The translations under genes and the position numbers were made by a program. Shown piece after piece: positions 17,649 to 27,329 of a stretch of 64,000 nucleotides of DNA (the stretch's first letter is position 1; every line of letters begins with the position of its first letter). The stretch spans positions 441,501 to 505,500 of the forward strand of contig CP097899.1 in assembly GCA_023639215.1 (NCBI GenBank), read 5' to 3'. The notes below the pieces were generated by a model that saw only the letters and a list, made by a program, of their open reading frames with translations, was not told the DNA's origin and ran no database searches. This stretch comes from Candidatus Pristimantibacillus lignocellulolyticus (GTDB lineage Bacteria > Bacillota > Bacilli > Paenibacillales > Paenibacillaceae).

Positions 17649-18476
17649 TTATCCTTTAATTGCACCAGCTACCATTCCTTGTGTAATTTTTTGTGACAAG
17701 AAGAAGTACACACACATAACAGGTAGCATTCCAAGTATTAAATAAGCTCCTATGATTCCATAATTGGTCGAATGTTGACTAAAGAAGCTATAAATACCAA
17801 ATGGTAATGTTTTCAAATCAATAGATGATATAAAAGTAGAGGCAAGAACATATTCATTCCAAACATCAATAAAGGTTAAAATAGTTACCGTAGTAAGCGG
17901 AGGAATGATGACTGGTAATATTATTCTAAAGAAAGTTAGATAGATAGATGCACCGTCAATTGATGCGGATTCCTCTAATTCTCTTGGTAATGTCTTAAAA
18001 AACCCACTTAATATAAAAATTGCTACAGGTATCGCAAAGGCTACATAAGGTAAAATTAAAGATAAATGCGTATCCAAAATGTTGATATTCTTAAACATAA
18101 TCATTAACGGTAAAAGAGTCGATTGCATGGGAATCATAATACCAATCATAAATACCAGCATCACTATCTTGCTAAATTTCCAGTTGAATCTAGTGATAAC
18201 GTAGGCTACCATAGCACTTAATATTAAGGTGATTACTATCGTTATTAGCGCAATCATTAAGCTATTCATTAGATAACGTACATAATGACCTGCCTCGAGT
18301 GCATTACTATAGTTGCTCCACATAAATTTTTTAGGTAATGATAAAAATTTCCCAGTCAATATTTCATCCTTTGTTTTGAATGAATACAATACTAGCCAAA
18401 TAAGTGGATACACTTGCGTGATAAACAACATACCGAACACTATTTTTACAACAATAGCTGACAATTTACTCCACAT
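17649..18476 (-). CDS. Carbohydrate ABC transporter permease (MalG/CUT1 type)
   Basis: A 275-residue permease with six predicted helices and the EAA loop ELEESASIDGASIYLTFFRI. It ends TQGMVAGAIKG, the usual MalG-type tail. It is the second permease of the importer whose binding protein is at 19469-20821. The ATG at 18476 has AGGAG 7 bases upstream. The histidine kinase gene begins 68 bases downstream on the same strand, so importer and sensor are likely co-transcribed. No ATPase subunit is encoded nearby. Confidence 0.9.
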   Translation of the reverse strand: MWSKLSAIVVKIVFGMLFITQVYPLIWLVLYSFKTKDEILTGKFLSLPKKFMWSNYSNALEAGHYVRYLMNSLMIALITIVITLILSAMVAYVITRFNWKFSKIVMLVFMIGIMIPMQSTLLPLMIMFKNINILDTHLSLILPYVAFAIPVAIFILSGFFKTLPRELEESASIDGASIYLTFFRIILPVIIPPLTTVTILTFIDVWNEYVLASTFISSIDLKTLPFGIYSFFSQHSTNYGIIGAYLILGMLPVMCVYFFLSQKITQGMVAGAIKG

Positions 18477-18534
18477 GATCTCACTCCTCTCTATTCTTTT
18501 CTACATAGACTTTAATCGAAGTGTTAGATTTCAT

Positions 18535-19425
18535 TTATTGAATTGCATCCTCCGATTTTTTAAATAGTCCATTTAGTAAAAGAGTAGACAATAAGCAAGC
18601 TACAATTAAAAATACAGCGATAGTACTACCATAGCCATACTCCATCGATAAGAACGTAATTTTATACATATGACTTGAGACAACTTGAGTAGCATTGCCG
18701 GGACCGCCTCCGGTCATAACAAGTACCATATCTAATGTCTTTAATGATCCAATGATTGCTAATACAAGGGATATTTTGAATACAGGTACTACCAGTGGAA
18801 ATGTAATATATTTATCAGATTTCCAACCTTCAGCCCCATCAATTCTAGCTGCCTCATAAATTTCAGTAGGAATATTTTGAATACCTGTAAATTGAATCAG
18901 TAAATGATATCCTAGGTACTGCCATAATGAAACGAAAATCACAGCATATATCGCAACATCTGGATCAGATAGCCAAGCTCTAGACCAACCCTCAAGTCCG
19001 ACATTAATCAAAATATTATTCAATAATCCTCCCATTGAAGCAGGATTATAAATACTTTTCCATAACTGACCAATGACAACAACTGATAATATAACTGGTA
19101 AGAAGTAGCTAGAGACTAAAAAGTTAGGTTTTTTCACATATCGTCTTAACCATACAGCAAGTAACAATGCAACTGGAATTTGAAGCATAGAAAACACAGC
19201 ATACCAAATCGTTCGCATAAAGGAGGGCCAGAATACTTTGTCTTTCGTCAGCATTTCAATATAGTTCGAAATGCCGACGAATTGTGCCTCTCCAATTCCA
19301 TTCCAATCATAAAAAGAATAATAAATTGAAATTAGAATTGGAACGAATACAATACAAAAATAGAGTATCAAACAAGGTAAGACAAAGATTGCTAGCGCTC
19401 TCCAAGATATTTTCATTAAGTTCAA
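18535..19425 (-). CDS. Carbohydrate ABC transporter permease (MalF/CUT1 type)
   Basis: A 296-residue six-helix permease with EAA loop TEIYEAARIDGAEGWKSDKY. An upstream ATG at 19440 has no ribosome site, whereas a TTG at 19425 lies 8 bases after GGAGG, which sits inside those upstream codons, so I prefer TTG. It lies between the binding-protein gene and the MalG-type permease gene and forms the channel with the latter. Confidence 0.88.
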   Translation of the reverse strand: MNLMKISWRALAIFVLPCLILYFCIVFVPILISIYYSFYDWNGIGEAQFVGISNYIEMLTKDKVFWPSFMRTIWYAVFSMLQIPVALLLAVWLRRYVKKPNFLVSSYFLPVILSVVVIGQLWKSIYNPASMGGLLNNILINVGLEGWSRAWLSDPDVAIYAVIFVSLWQYLGYHLLIQFTGIQNIPTEIYEAARIDGAEGWKSDKYITFPLVVPVFKISLVLAIIGSLKTLDMVLVMTGGGPGNATQVVSSHMYKITFLSMEYGYGSTIAVFLIVACLLSTLLLNGLFKKSEDAIQ

Positions 19426-19468
19426 TTTATATTCCTCCATCTTGAGAGCAGAATACTAGCTCAACCGT

Positions 19469-20821
19469 TTAATTATTTTCTTCAAATGCAGCTTGATGCT
19501 CTGCAGCCACATCCTCTGAAATAATTTCAGAAACAAATACGTTTTGGATACTATTCAAATGTATTTGTGTTGTACTAGCATCCAACGTACTATCAAATGC
19601 AATATCTCCGCCTGTTACACTTTTGAATAAATCTAGAACTTCAATTGCAAGCTGTGAGTATCCTGCAGATGCGAAGTCACCTTCAACATCTTGTGCTAAT
19701 CCAACTGCATTTTTCATTTCAAACGCAACGATTGGATAATTCTTCATATAATAATGTAAAAACAGTTTAGCTGCTTCTAGATTAGGAGAATTAGCTGAAA
19801 GTGCAAAGGCTGTACCCGGTCCTAACATATATTCATTAACATCTCCCTGCCCATCTACTGTTGGGAAAGAAAATACTCCTACTTCATCTGCAATGCCTGC
19901 ATCTTCAATTTCAGCTGTAGCCCATGTTCCCATAAAGTACATAGCTGCTTGACCTGTCGTAAATAAGCTACTAGCCATATCGTAGTCATACGATGTTGCT
20001 CCTTCTTGGAAAGCACCTGATTGTACTAATTGCTCCATTTTCGAAATAGATTCAACGAATGCTGGATCATTAAATGTTTTCGTTCCATTCATAACATCCG
20101 CCAAATAACCAGGACCTGCTAGTCTAAGAACAATATTCATAAATAGATACGATCCGGTCCATGTTTCCTTCTCACCAATAGCCATTGGAATAATACCTTT
20201 CGAACTAAAGGTTTCAACAGCTATTAATAATTCATCAAAGGTAGTCGGAATAGATACACCCGCTTGTTCAAACAATGTTTTGTTATAATAGACAACTGCA
20301 ACATTATTTCCATCAGGTAAAGCATACACTTGATCGTCAAAAGTAAAATAATCTAAAATCCCTTGTTGAAAACTATCCCCTAAACCATCGATTGCCAAAA
20401 TGTCATTGAGAGGCGCTAGTTTATTAGCTGTTACGAATGGCTCCATTTGAGCACTTGCATTCACTACTGTAATATCCGGCATACTGTCGGAAGCTGCTTG
20501 TGTTTTCAGTTTTATTTTTTGTTGATCTCCATTTAATGAATCCAATACAATCGTGACATTTGGATTTTCATTCATGTAATTTTCAACGATTTGCTTCATG
20601 ACACGATGCTGAATATTTGTCTCATCTGGATAAGCATTTTGGAAAGTTAATTTAATCTTTTCACTGCTACTATCGTTACTTGTTACTGGTGTGCTTGTTT
20701 CTTCCGTGTTAACAGTTCCTGCATTAGGGCTGCTATTCCCGTTAGAGCAAGCAGCTAGCATCATAAGCACAGTCACCAGAAGAATGAGCGAAACGATGGA
20801 CTTTAATGATCCCAATTTCAT
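19469..20821 (-). CDS. Extracellular solute-binding lipoprotein (CUT1 sugar importer)
   Basis: A 450-residue family 1 solute-binding protein. The lipoprotein signal ends at LAAC near residue 25 and is followed by a Ser/Thr/Asn-rich linker and the two-lobed binding fold (LTFQNAYPDETN, FTTGQAAMYFMGTWATAEI). It begins the importer operon after a terminator (20968-21007). The start follows GGGAGG by 10 bases. The ligand is unknown; the downstream kinase and GH4 suggest a beta-linked disaccharide or aminosugar. Confidence 0.92.
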   Translation of the reverse strand: MKLGSLKSIVSLILLVTVLMMLAACSNGNSSPNAGTVNTEETSTPVTSNDSSSEKIKLTFQNAYPDETNIQHRVMKQIVENYMNENPNVTIVLDSLNGDQQKIKLKTQAASDSMPDITVVNASAQMEPFVTANKLAPLNDILAIDGLGDSFQQGILDYFTFDDQVYALPDGNNVAVVYYNKTLFEQAGVSIPTTFDELLIAVETFSSKGIIPMAIGEKETWTGSYLFMNIVLRLAGPGYLADVMNGTKTFNDPAFVESISKMEQLVQSGAFQEGATSYDYDMASSLFTTGQAAMYFMGTWATAEIEDAGIADEVGVFSFPTVDGQGDVNEYMLGPGTAFALSANSPNLEAAKLFLHYYMKNYPIVAFEMKNAVGLAQDVEGDFASAGYSQLAIEVLDLFKSVTGGDIAFDSTLDASTTQIHLNSIQNVFVSEIISEDVAAEHQAAFEENN

Positions 20822-20899
20822 AATTAAATACCCTCCCTTTAATGATCCATCTCTATCTCCATAAACCTATCAGTTACTTCTCTTTTAGTATAAAAAGAA

Positions 20900-20929
20900 C
20901 TAAAGTTGCTAGCTATGTTGTAACTTTAG
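20900..20929 (-). promoter_or_regulatory. Inverted repeat in the binding-protein promoter
   Basis: CTAAAGTT and AACTTTAG form an 8-bp inverted repeat with 14 bases between. On the minus strand it is followed within 20 bases by TATACT, a likely -10 element for the importer operon. This position fits an operator or activator site; the regulator is not known. Confidence 0.45.
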
Positions 20930-20967
20930 CTATCATGTTTGATTTCTTAAGATTTATTTAGTACAAA

Positions 20968-21007
20968 TGGCTGATCATTCACAAAAATTAATATGAATGA
21001 TCAGCCA
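20968..21007 (-). terminator. Terminator after the secreted hydrolase-like gene
   Basis: A perfect 14-bp inverted repeat (TGGCTGATCATTCA and complement) around a 12-base loop, starting 20 bases after the stop codon. The T-tract is weak. It separates the surface-protein pair from the importer operon. Confidence 0.7.
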
Positions 21008-21026
21008 CCACTGGAGATATCGAGAT

Positions 21027-23597
21027 TTATTCTTTAATTATTTCAAAATAGCGACCTAACCAATATGGAATAGTAAAAGTAAAACCTACTTCCATACCAC
21101 CATAATTGTAATTATAATTGGGATCTGCGCTCTGCATTTGTCCATCAGCTTCAAATGGATTAGTGTTGTTTTTCATTGCTTTTCTTTCATCTGGAGCTAA
21201 TACATAATTAGTTTGAACATAATCATCACGATAACCGGGTTCAATGTACAGTACATCTTGACGATTCCACTCTACTGGGAATGTAATCAGATATTGTGGT
21301 AAGCGATATAAATAACGAACGGCAGCTTCAAGCTCTACATCAGTCTTTTCTGGATGTACAATTTGATAAAGGAAAGTGTAGAAAGGATTCTCTTCACGAA
21401 TCTCATTTTCATACCATTGATCAAATGCAGCGGCGATCAGAGCATGCTTTGCTGGATCTGTTTCTGCAGTTGTTAGAACAAATATAGGGAACCAACCTAA
21501 TTCTTCATCAGAATAGTTAATATACTGTGTCCAATCATTATGAAGCGTTCCATTAATATTGGAGTCATCTTCCATTTCACCAGTATAATTATTGATATCC
21601 CAAGTACCAGGACTTACTACTTGATTTCCATTAATAGAGTAAGCACTCGTTGCTTGACGGATGATGCGACGCTCAATATATTCCTGAGCAATATTAATAT
21701 AACCTTTACCATTCACATATGGAGCTTCTGTGCTATACCCTCCATTGAACGCAAGTTCATAGGCAACTTTATATTTTTCTGTATCATGTGAATACATGTC
21801 GCTATTTTCGGTGATCACAATTGCCGCTTTGAGGAATGACATAATTTGTAGTACATTCAACGGACCATCCTCATAACCATAGGAAAGTGCATCATCGCCG
21901 TTTTCATCTACACCAACACTATATTTCCATAGCTCTTTTTGTTTCATATTGCCAATACCATCGTTGAAATATTGAGCAATCCATCTAGACCATTGTGTAG
22001 CTTTTCCAGTTGCATCTTCAACGTAATAATGATCATCGTTAAGGATTAATTCCATCAGGTGATGTGTACTCTTTTCAACAAAGGATTTCAGTTCCAGCAA
22101 CTCTACATCATTAGTATCACCGATTAGATACTTGTATGCTGTGTACAATAATGCAAAATGACCATCTACTTCATCTGAAGAAGTATCCGCTTTATACACG
22201 ATTTGGTTCATATCAATGTTACCTTCGCCATTAATGGCACTACTAGGGAACAAATCATTAAAGTATGTTGGAATTTGCTCATAGACAGGAGCTGTTAATT
22301 GGAATATTGGCTTATTGGTTGCATTCGTTGTTTTATCTTCTTTGGCTGAGGCTTTATTGGTCACTGTAGTAATAACTGGGAGAACTTGATGAACTTCTTC
22401 CCCATCTACCGTTTCAACAATAGTATAAATATCGGTTCCTAGTTTCTCCCCGTCTGCACGTGTTTCATTTAATGCATTGATTGCCTCATTGCTAAGTGCA
22501 ATACCATTGTAGTTCATTACATCTGTCCCACCAGATGGAAACAGACGTGATCCTTTTTTAGTCATTGCATCTTTGGTTACACGGACAATGGAGTAACCAA
22601 TTGGTGTTTGACCTTCAATTTCCATACTTGGAATAATACCATTTGGATTAACCGCATCTTCACCAACTACATGTTGGAACCAGAAGCCGTTTTGCGATTG
22701 TTGGCCATAAATCGTACCATCTGTCGTTGCTGCAGAAGCTTCACTTGTTAGCATGAACGAACGGGCTGGAAAACCATTTCCACGACCAGAAACATAACTA
22801 AGTAGTAAAACGGCTTTAGTTGCACGAATTGCAGCTGTCTTTGCTTCGTTAATTTCAGCTTGCTGCTCAATAGTAGGACTAGTTCCATATTGCTCAGTTA
22901 ATGCTGCAAAACGAAAGATTTCTCCCATCCCATACATCGATGTCCACAATCCATCATTATCTGACGTACTTGGAGTTGCATCTAATATACCAGTATCCGA
23001 GCTATAATTGATTCCATTGAAATTCCCATCAGTTTCAGTAAAATTAAAGTTTGCATACGAAGTTAAGCCATATCGATCATGAACATCACGAACAACTCGT
23101 TCATATGCTTCATTTTTCTCAGCCATAGTTTTTTCTGGCATTGCAATATGTGTTACACCGCTAGCGTTTCTTACCCAAATCCCGCCCTCATTGTCGCTAG
23201 CTAAGCCTGTAACTAATCCGTCTCCACCATATAAATAACGTGGACCTGCAAAATACTGCACAATATCATTTGCGTTTTTCTCACTAAAATTGACACGCTG
23301 CAGCCCATTTTCAGTTCCAATCCAATAGACACCTTCGTCCAGAACGACGCTAGTCACATCTCCTATTACAGATAGTGGGAGAAACTCTAAAGCGCTAGAA
23401 TCTGTTATCCATTTCAGATCCGCAGGAATAGATGAGGAACCGTTCTTATAATATGTCATTTCCTTTGTTGGCACAGCTTCTAACTGTACCGTAGAATATT
23501 GAGCGCCTGGAAGCTTTGCTGCAAATGTTGGCATAGCAAATGCACTCATAAGTAGAGACGTTGACATTACACCGATCATTATTTTTTTGAACTTCAT
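21027..23597 (-). CDS. Secreted propeller/alpha-barrel hydrolase-like protein
   Basis: An 856-residue exported protein of uncertain function. A Sec signal (residues 1-27, ending PTFAAK) is followed by about two blades of a two-component-regulator-type propeller (YWIGTENGLQRV, GGIWVRNASGVTHI). The remainder resembles proteins in which such propellers are joined to a helical domain: HFALLYTAYKYLIGDTND, GKATQWSRW, LNVLQIMSFLKAA, YSDEELGWFPI, REENPFYTFLYQ. I recognise this as a recurrent pattern in glycan-degradation loci, probably an (alpha/alpha) barrel hydrolase, without an assigned activity. It lies 18 bases after the SLH gene, with its own AAAGGGG site and signal peptide, so the two are separate genes and not a frameshift. 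Two blades cannot close a propeller, so it may join blades carried by the SLH protein. Confidence 0.7.
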   Translation of the reverse strand: MKFKKIMIGVMSTSLLMSAFAMPTFAAKLPGAQYSTVQLEAVPTKEMTYYKNGSSSIPADLKWITDSSALEFLPLSVIGDVTSVVLDEGVYWIGTENGLQRVNFSEKNANDIVQYFAGPRYLYGGDGLVTGLASDNEGGIWVRNASGVTHIAMPEKTMAEKNEAYERVVRDVHDRYGLTSYANFNFTETDGNFNGINYSSDTGILDATPSTSDNDGLWTSMYGMGEIFRFAALTEQYGTSPTIEQQAEINEAKTAAIRATKAVLLLSYVSGRGNGFPARSFMLTSEASAATTDGTIYGQQSQNGFWFQHVVGEDAVNPNGIIPSMEIEGQTPIGYSIVRVTKDAMTKKGSRLFPSGGTDVMNYNGIALSNEAINALNETRADGEKLGTDIYTIVETVDGEEVHQVLPVITTVTNKASAKEDKTTNATNKPIFQLTAPVYEQIPTYFNDLFPSSAINGEGNIDMNQIVYKADTSSDEVDGHFALLYTAYKYLIGDTNDVELLELKSFVEKSTHHLMELILNDDHYYVEDATGKATQWSRWIAQYFNDGIGNMKQKELWKYSVGVDENGDDALSYGYEDGPLNVLQIMSFLKAAIVITENSDMYSHDTEKYKVAYELAFNGGYSTEAPYVNGKGYINIAQEYIERRIIRQATSAYSINGNQVVSPGTWDINNYTGEMEDDSNINGTLHNDWTQYINYSDEELGWFPIFVLTTAETDPAKHALIAAAFDQWYENEIREENPFYTFLYQIVHPEKTDVELEAAVRYLYRLPQYLITFPVEWNRQDVLYIEPGYRDDYVQTNYVLAPDERKAMKNNTNPFEADGQMQSADPNYNYNYGGMEVGFTFTIPYWLGRYFEIIKE

Positions 23598-23614
23598 GTA
23601 ATTTATCCCCTTTC

Positions 23615-25222
23615 TTATTGATAGATATGTGAAACCCCATTTTCGGTAATGGCAAATATTCCTGTATTTCCGTCTGAAATAATTAATAAAACGCGATTAT
23701 CAGTCAACTGTTTATTCTCTACGTTGTAGCTTTTCATGGCATTGTCGGATAATTTAATTTGTGTTACTCCTGCATCTGTGCCAATCCATAATATTGTCCG
23801 ATCCTTATTCAGTATTGAAGTATTAATACCACGTAAAGAAGCAAAGATTGATGGCTTTACATCAAAATCAGCATTTACAAATGTAAGCGCATTCGTAAAG
23901 TCTGGTACTTCAGTAGCAGAATTCGCTATAGACGGTGTATACGATGGATCTTGCAGGAAACGAATATATTGTTGCACTAATGCTTCTGAATCAGTAGGCT
24001 TAGCGACACTTAATAATTGTTCGTAAGTGAAAAGCTCCGTTACTTTAGGAGATGGAGTAGATGTTCCTGGTCCTGTGGATGTATTGTTATCTGATGGGTC
24101 TTTCTCTAGTTCTTCCTTAGTTAATACCTTTCCAGCAATGGTGACTTTTTTTACAGTTAGAGTTATTTTTTTAGGAGATTGACTAAAGCTCACATTATCA
24201 GCATTAATAAGCGCTTTGTTGATCGTTCCAGTTCCTGTTACAGAAGAGGCTGCATTTACCGTTAACGTAACTACAGATGATTGTGGAGCTACAACTAACT
24301 GACTTGCTGTTTGTAGCGTAAGGTTAGCAATCGTTGTGTTACCCTCTAACTCAATCGTAGTTGAAACATCAGCATGATTTACAATAAGCTGTTCTACACG
24401 ACTGTTACGTATAATTACCTTTGCACTACCGTTAATATAAATAGTACCGGCTACATTGACATTATCTAATACGATTGTTCCCTCTTCAGCACCAACAGTA
24501 ATGTATAAGTTACCTGCTAAACTAATGTTGGATAGTGTGCTACCAGCCGTATTAACTACTAAATTAGTACCAGTAATATTACTATGTACTTTATCATCAG
24601 CAATTAATTGACCCATCACATTATTGATCATTTTGATTGCTTCCGCTCTTGTAATCGACTTTTTAGGTTCAAATTTACCTGCAGAATTACCTACTACAAA
24701 ACCTGCATGTTTCAACGTGTATACTGCATCCTTCGCCCACGCTGAAATGGTATCATGATCTTGGAATGATTGAATTTCCTCCGTAGGTTTAATCAATTGG
24801 AATATACGTGTAAGAATTAAAGCTGCTTCTTCTCTAGTTAATGATTGAGTAGGATTCATATTTCCTTTCTCATCTCCCTGTATAATGCCAGCAGCTATTG
24901 CCTTTTTCATTTCCGATGCGTACCACGCATTTTCAGGAACATCATTGATCAACTTATCACTTTCAACTTGATGATTCATAATACGATTAATAAATGTAAT
25001 GAACTCTACTCGACTAACCTCATTTTGAAGCAATAGATTACCTTGCGAGTCACCCCGTAATAAATCAAGATCCTTCCATGTTTCAACCTCATTTGAAACC
25101 CACGATGGAGTAGGTTGCGTTGAAATCTCTGATTTCTCTGCACTTGCAATTAACCCCATGGATACACTTAAAATACAAACTAATAAATAACTAACTAACC
25201 GTTTCTTTCGCTTCATTCCCAC
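23615..25222 (-). CDS. SLH-domain surface protein with beta-repeat and propeller fragment
   Basis: A 535-residue cell-surface protein. The signal peptide ends near residue 28. Three SLH domains (about 40-215) should anchor it to pyruvylated secondary cell wall polymer; each has the acidic/aromatic pattern, for example NAWYASEMKKAIAAGIIQG and TREEAALILTRIF. Residues 215-350 form a short-period beta-rich repeat (NVNVAGTIYING, NTTIANLTLQ) of the kind seen in Paenibacillus SLH proteins. The last 90 residues are propeller blades (ILWIGTDAGVTQI, GIFAITENGVSHI). GTG at 25222 follows GAGGAGG by 7 bases. It is the first gene of a two-gene unit with the secreted hydrolase-like protein and probably displays that enzyme at the cell surface. 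Confidence 0.85.
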   Translation of the reverse strand: MGMKRKKRLVSYLLVCILSVSMGLIASAEKSEISTQPTPSWVSNEVETWKDLDLLRGDSQGNLLLQNEVSRVEFITFINRIMNHQVESDKLINDVPENAWYASEMKKAIAAGIIQGDEKGNMNPTQSLTREEAALILTRIFQLIKPTEEIQSFQDHDTISAWAKDAVYTLKHAGFVVGNSAGKFEPKKSITRAEAIKMINNVMGQLIADDKVHSNITGTNLVVNTAGSTLSNISLAGNLYITVGAEEGTIVLDNVNVAGTIYINGSAKVIIRNSRVEQLIVNHADVSTTIELEGNTTIANLTLQTASQLVVAPQSSVVTLTVNAASSVTGTGTINKALINADNVSFSQSPKKITLTVKKVTIAGKVLTKEELEKDPSDNNTSTGPGTSTPSPKVTELFTYEQLLSVAKPTDSEALVQQYIRFLQDPSYTPSIANSATEVPDFTNALTFVNADFDVKPSIFASLRGINTSILNKDRTILWIGTDAGVTQIKLSDNAMKSYNVENKQLTDNRVLLIISDGNTGIFAITENGVSHIYQ

Positions 25223-25482
25223 TTCATTTCCTCCTCAATTAACGAATATTTACCACGTAAATCTAATTCTTGAAGAAAACAATGAAAACTTTATTTATCT
25301 TGTTACAAAAATAACAAAAATTAATCGTAACAATTAATACAATTCTATTTTCAATTACTTCATATGATAAGGGGGGGAATTTAGGATATATGTTATGTTT
25401 CTTAAGATTGTGTAGCGATGTATATAAAGATCAATCATTTTTCCTAGTAAAAATACAAAATAGCTTTTATTAACGAAAGAAA

Positions 25483-25509
25483 CGCGCAACAATTAAACAT
25501 AGTTGCGCG
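25483..25509 (+). promoter_or_regulatory. GC-rich hairpin in the divergent intergenic region
   Basis: CGCGCAAC pairs perfectly with GTTGCGCG across an 11-base loop, in otherwise AT-rich DNA between the SLH gene and the two-component genes. A further TAGTTGCGAA and TTTTT follow. It could be a terminator or attenuator in a leader, or a protein-binding palindrome. Apart from this and the 111-bp element, I see nothing definable in the 486-base gap 25223-25708. Confidence 0.5.
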
Positions 25510-25540
25510 CTAGTTGCGAAGTTTTTAAAATAATTACATA

Positions 25541-25651
25541 CCCCTATTTTTACATTTAGGGTAGTATTATTACATCAGTGAAATAGCATATAACATTATG
25601 TTCATACATGGAGTTACTACTATTAATTTTCATATATACTGTAATAGAATT
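25541..25651 (+). repeat. 111-bp upstream element, copy B
   Basis: About 85% identical to 12066-12176 in the same strand orientation (17 of 111 mismatched by hand count). The left 22 bases, including the near-palindrome CCCTATTTTTACATTTAGGG, are identical, as is the TACTATTAATTTTCA block. It ends 57 bases before the response regulator start at 25709 and lies about 320 bases from the divergent SLH gene. It is probably a promoter/operator duplicated between co-regulated units. Confidence 0.8.
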
Positions 25652-25708
25652 AGCGTGTGTACATGATCGTCGCTCTTACAACAAGTTATTGAAGGGAGAA
25701 ATGACCAT

Positions 25709-27328
25709 ATGTTCAAACTGATGCTAGTGGAAGATGAACCAATTATTCGAGAAGGACTTAAATATTATTTCGATTGGGAGAACCTACACTTCACTACTAT
25801 TATTGAAGCGGAAAATGGTCAGGAAGGTATAGAATTAGCATTAAAGGAACGTCCTGATCTTATCATTACTGATATTAGAATGCCTGTTTTAAATGGACTT
25901 GATATGATTGAACAACTTAGATCGCAGTTACCTAATAGTTTATTTGTCATTTTAACTGGTTATAGTGATTTCGAATACGCAAAACGTGCGATTCAGCTTG
26001 GTGGAATTACTGAATATTTACTAAAGCCGTTACAATACGACATTAGTTTAGCAACGATCGAAAAATGTTCAACGCTGTTACTTGAGCAACAACAACTACA
26101 TTTACATAAATTAAGCATCGAAAAAGATCTTATCCTTCATGAACAATTTAAGGCTAGTGATTTTATCCGCTCCATATTGACTGAGGAAAACGATTGGTCA
26201 ACATCCCAATTTATCGGAACTATGAACATTGATCAATATTGTTTCTCACCTTTCATCTTTTCGTATATTCCATCTACTAATGGGCATCGAGTTACCAATA
26301 AATATTGGCATGCTGCCATTGAACAATTAATACAAGAATCTACTAGTCAATTAGTTGGGAATACTAGTGAATTGAAAGTTATTACTTATTATTGGAAGAA
26401 TAAAGTTTATGGTCTAATTCTCTGTCCCATCAACACTGAAGTGAAAATAGTAGCCGAGCGAAACTCTATTAACGATAAGCTACAAAAGATATATAAAGAT
26501 ACGGGTATGTTTCTCTTCTTATCACAGAGCGAAACAACGCATCATTTATCCGAATTACAACAACGATATAAATTACTAGAGATTAACCTCTATCAACGCT
26601 ATTTTAGAACAGAACATTATTACGCATTGATAACAACGCCATCCACAGCTAAGAAAAAGCCTATTCAATTAGATGACAATGAGAAGCAACTTATCCTTCA
26701 ATGTCTGCAACTAGATGCTAGTAAATCTATTGAAACGCTTAAATTACAATTCACAAAACAATTAGCACATGCTTCTCCAGAATCTTTACTCGCATATATG
26801 CAGGAACTAATTAGTATCACCGTTCGTTTTGCCCAAAAAAACAATATTCAAATCGAAGGTATATATAACGATCGCCTATTCAATCTATCTTTTCTTGACG
26901 ATTTTATATCACTAGAACATCTTATCAATCGAATAGGGGAATGGATTGTTCAGCTCAATCGAGATTACTCTAACGCTCATCAAGAATCAGATTTGTTGCG
27001 AGATGATCAACTATTTCCAAAAATCGAAAAATTTATTATTGATAACATCGATCAAGATATTACGTTGCAAATGGTTGCTGTTCGCTTTTTTTACAATCCA
27101 TCTTATCTAAGTAGATTGTTCAAACAGAAATTGAACAAAAATTACTCTCTATTCCAAGCAGAAGTTCGTATTAAATATGCACAAAAATGTCTAGCCGATC
27201 CACAGCATTCCGTAGTAGATATATGTAATATGAGTGGTTATCGGAGCTACAAACATTTTGTTAAGACATTTAAATTAGTTACGAATATGACACCTACCGT
27301 ATATCGTAAACAACTGGGGTTAATGTAA
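25709..27328 (+). CDS. YesN-type response regulator with AraC DNA-binding domain
   Basis: A 539-residue regulator: receiver domain 1-120 with VEDE (7-10), phospho-acceptor D55 (LIITDIRMPV) and YLLKPLQ; a long middle segment of about 310 residues without recognised domain; and a C-terminal AraC pair (VAVRFFYNPSYLSRLFKQKL and MSGYRSYKHFVKTFKLVT). The ATG follows GGGAG by 10 bases. It is followed after one base by its histidine kinase gene. It lies divergent from the SLH surface-protein unit and next to the 111-bp element that also precedes the sialic acid importer operon, so it is the best candidate regulator of both. Confidence 0.92.
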   Translation: MFKLMLVEDEPIIREGLKYYFDWENLHFTTIIEAENGQEGIELALKERPDLIITDIRMPVLNGLDMIEQLRSQLPNSLFVILTGYSDFEYAKRAIQLGGITEYLLKPLQYDISLATIEKCSTLLLEQQQLHLHKLSIEKDLILHEQFKASDFIRSILTEENDWSTSQFIGTMNIDQYCFSPFIFSYIPSTNGHRVTNKYWHAAIEQLIQESTSQLVGNTSELKVITYYWKNKVYGLILCPINTEVKIVAERNSINDKLQKIYKDTGMFLFLSQSETTHHLSELQQRYKLLEINLYQRYFRTEHYYALITTPSTAKKKPIQLDDNEKQLILQCLQLDASKSIETLKLQFTKQLAHASPESLLAYMQELISITVRFAQKNNIQIEGIYNDRLFNLSFLDDFISLEHLINRIGEWIVQLNRDYSNAHQESDLLRDDQLFPKIEKFIIDNIDQDITLQMVAVRFFYNPSYLSRLFKQKLNKNYSLFQAEVRIKYAQKCLADPQHSVVDICNMSGYRSYKHFVKTFKLVTNMTPTVYRKQLGLM

Positions 27329-27329
27329 T

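Noticed and set aside
23597..23633. Possible frameshift splitting one SLH-propeller-hydrolase gene into two
   Set aside because: The second frame has its own ribosome site, start codon and a clean signal peptide after a genuine stop codon, so two genes are intended.
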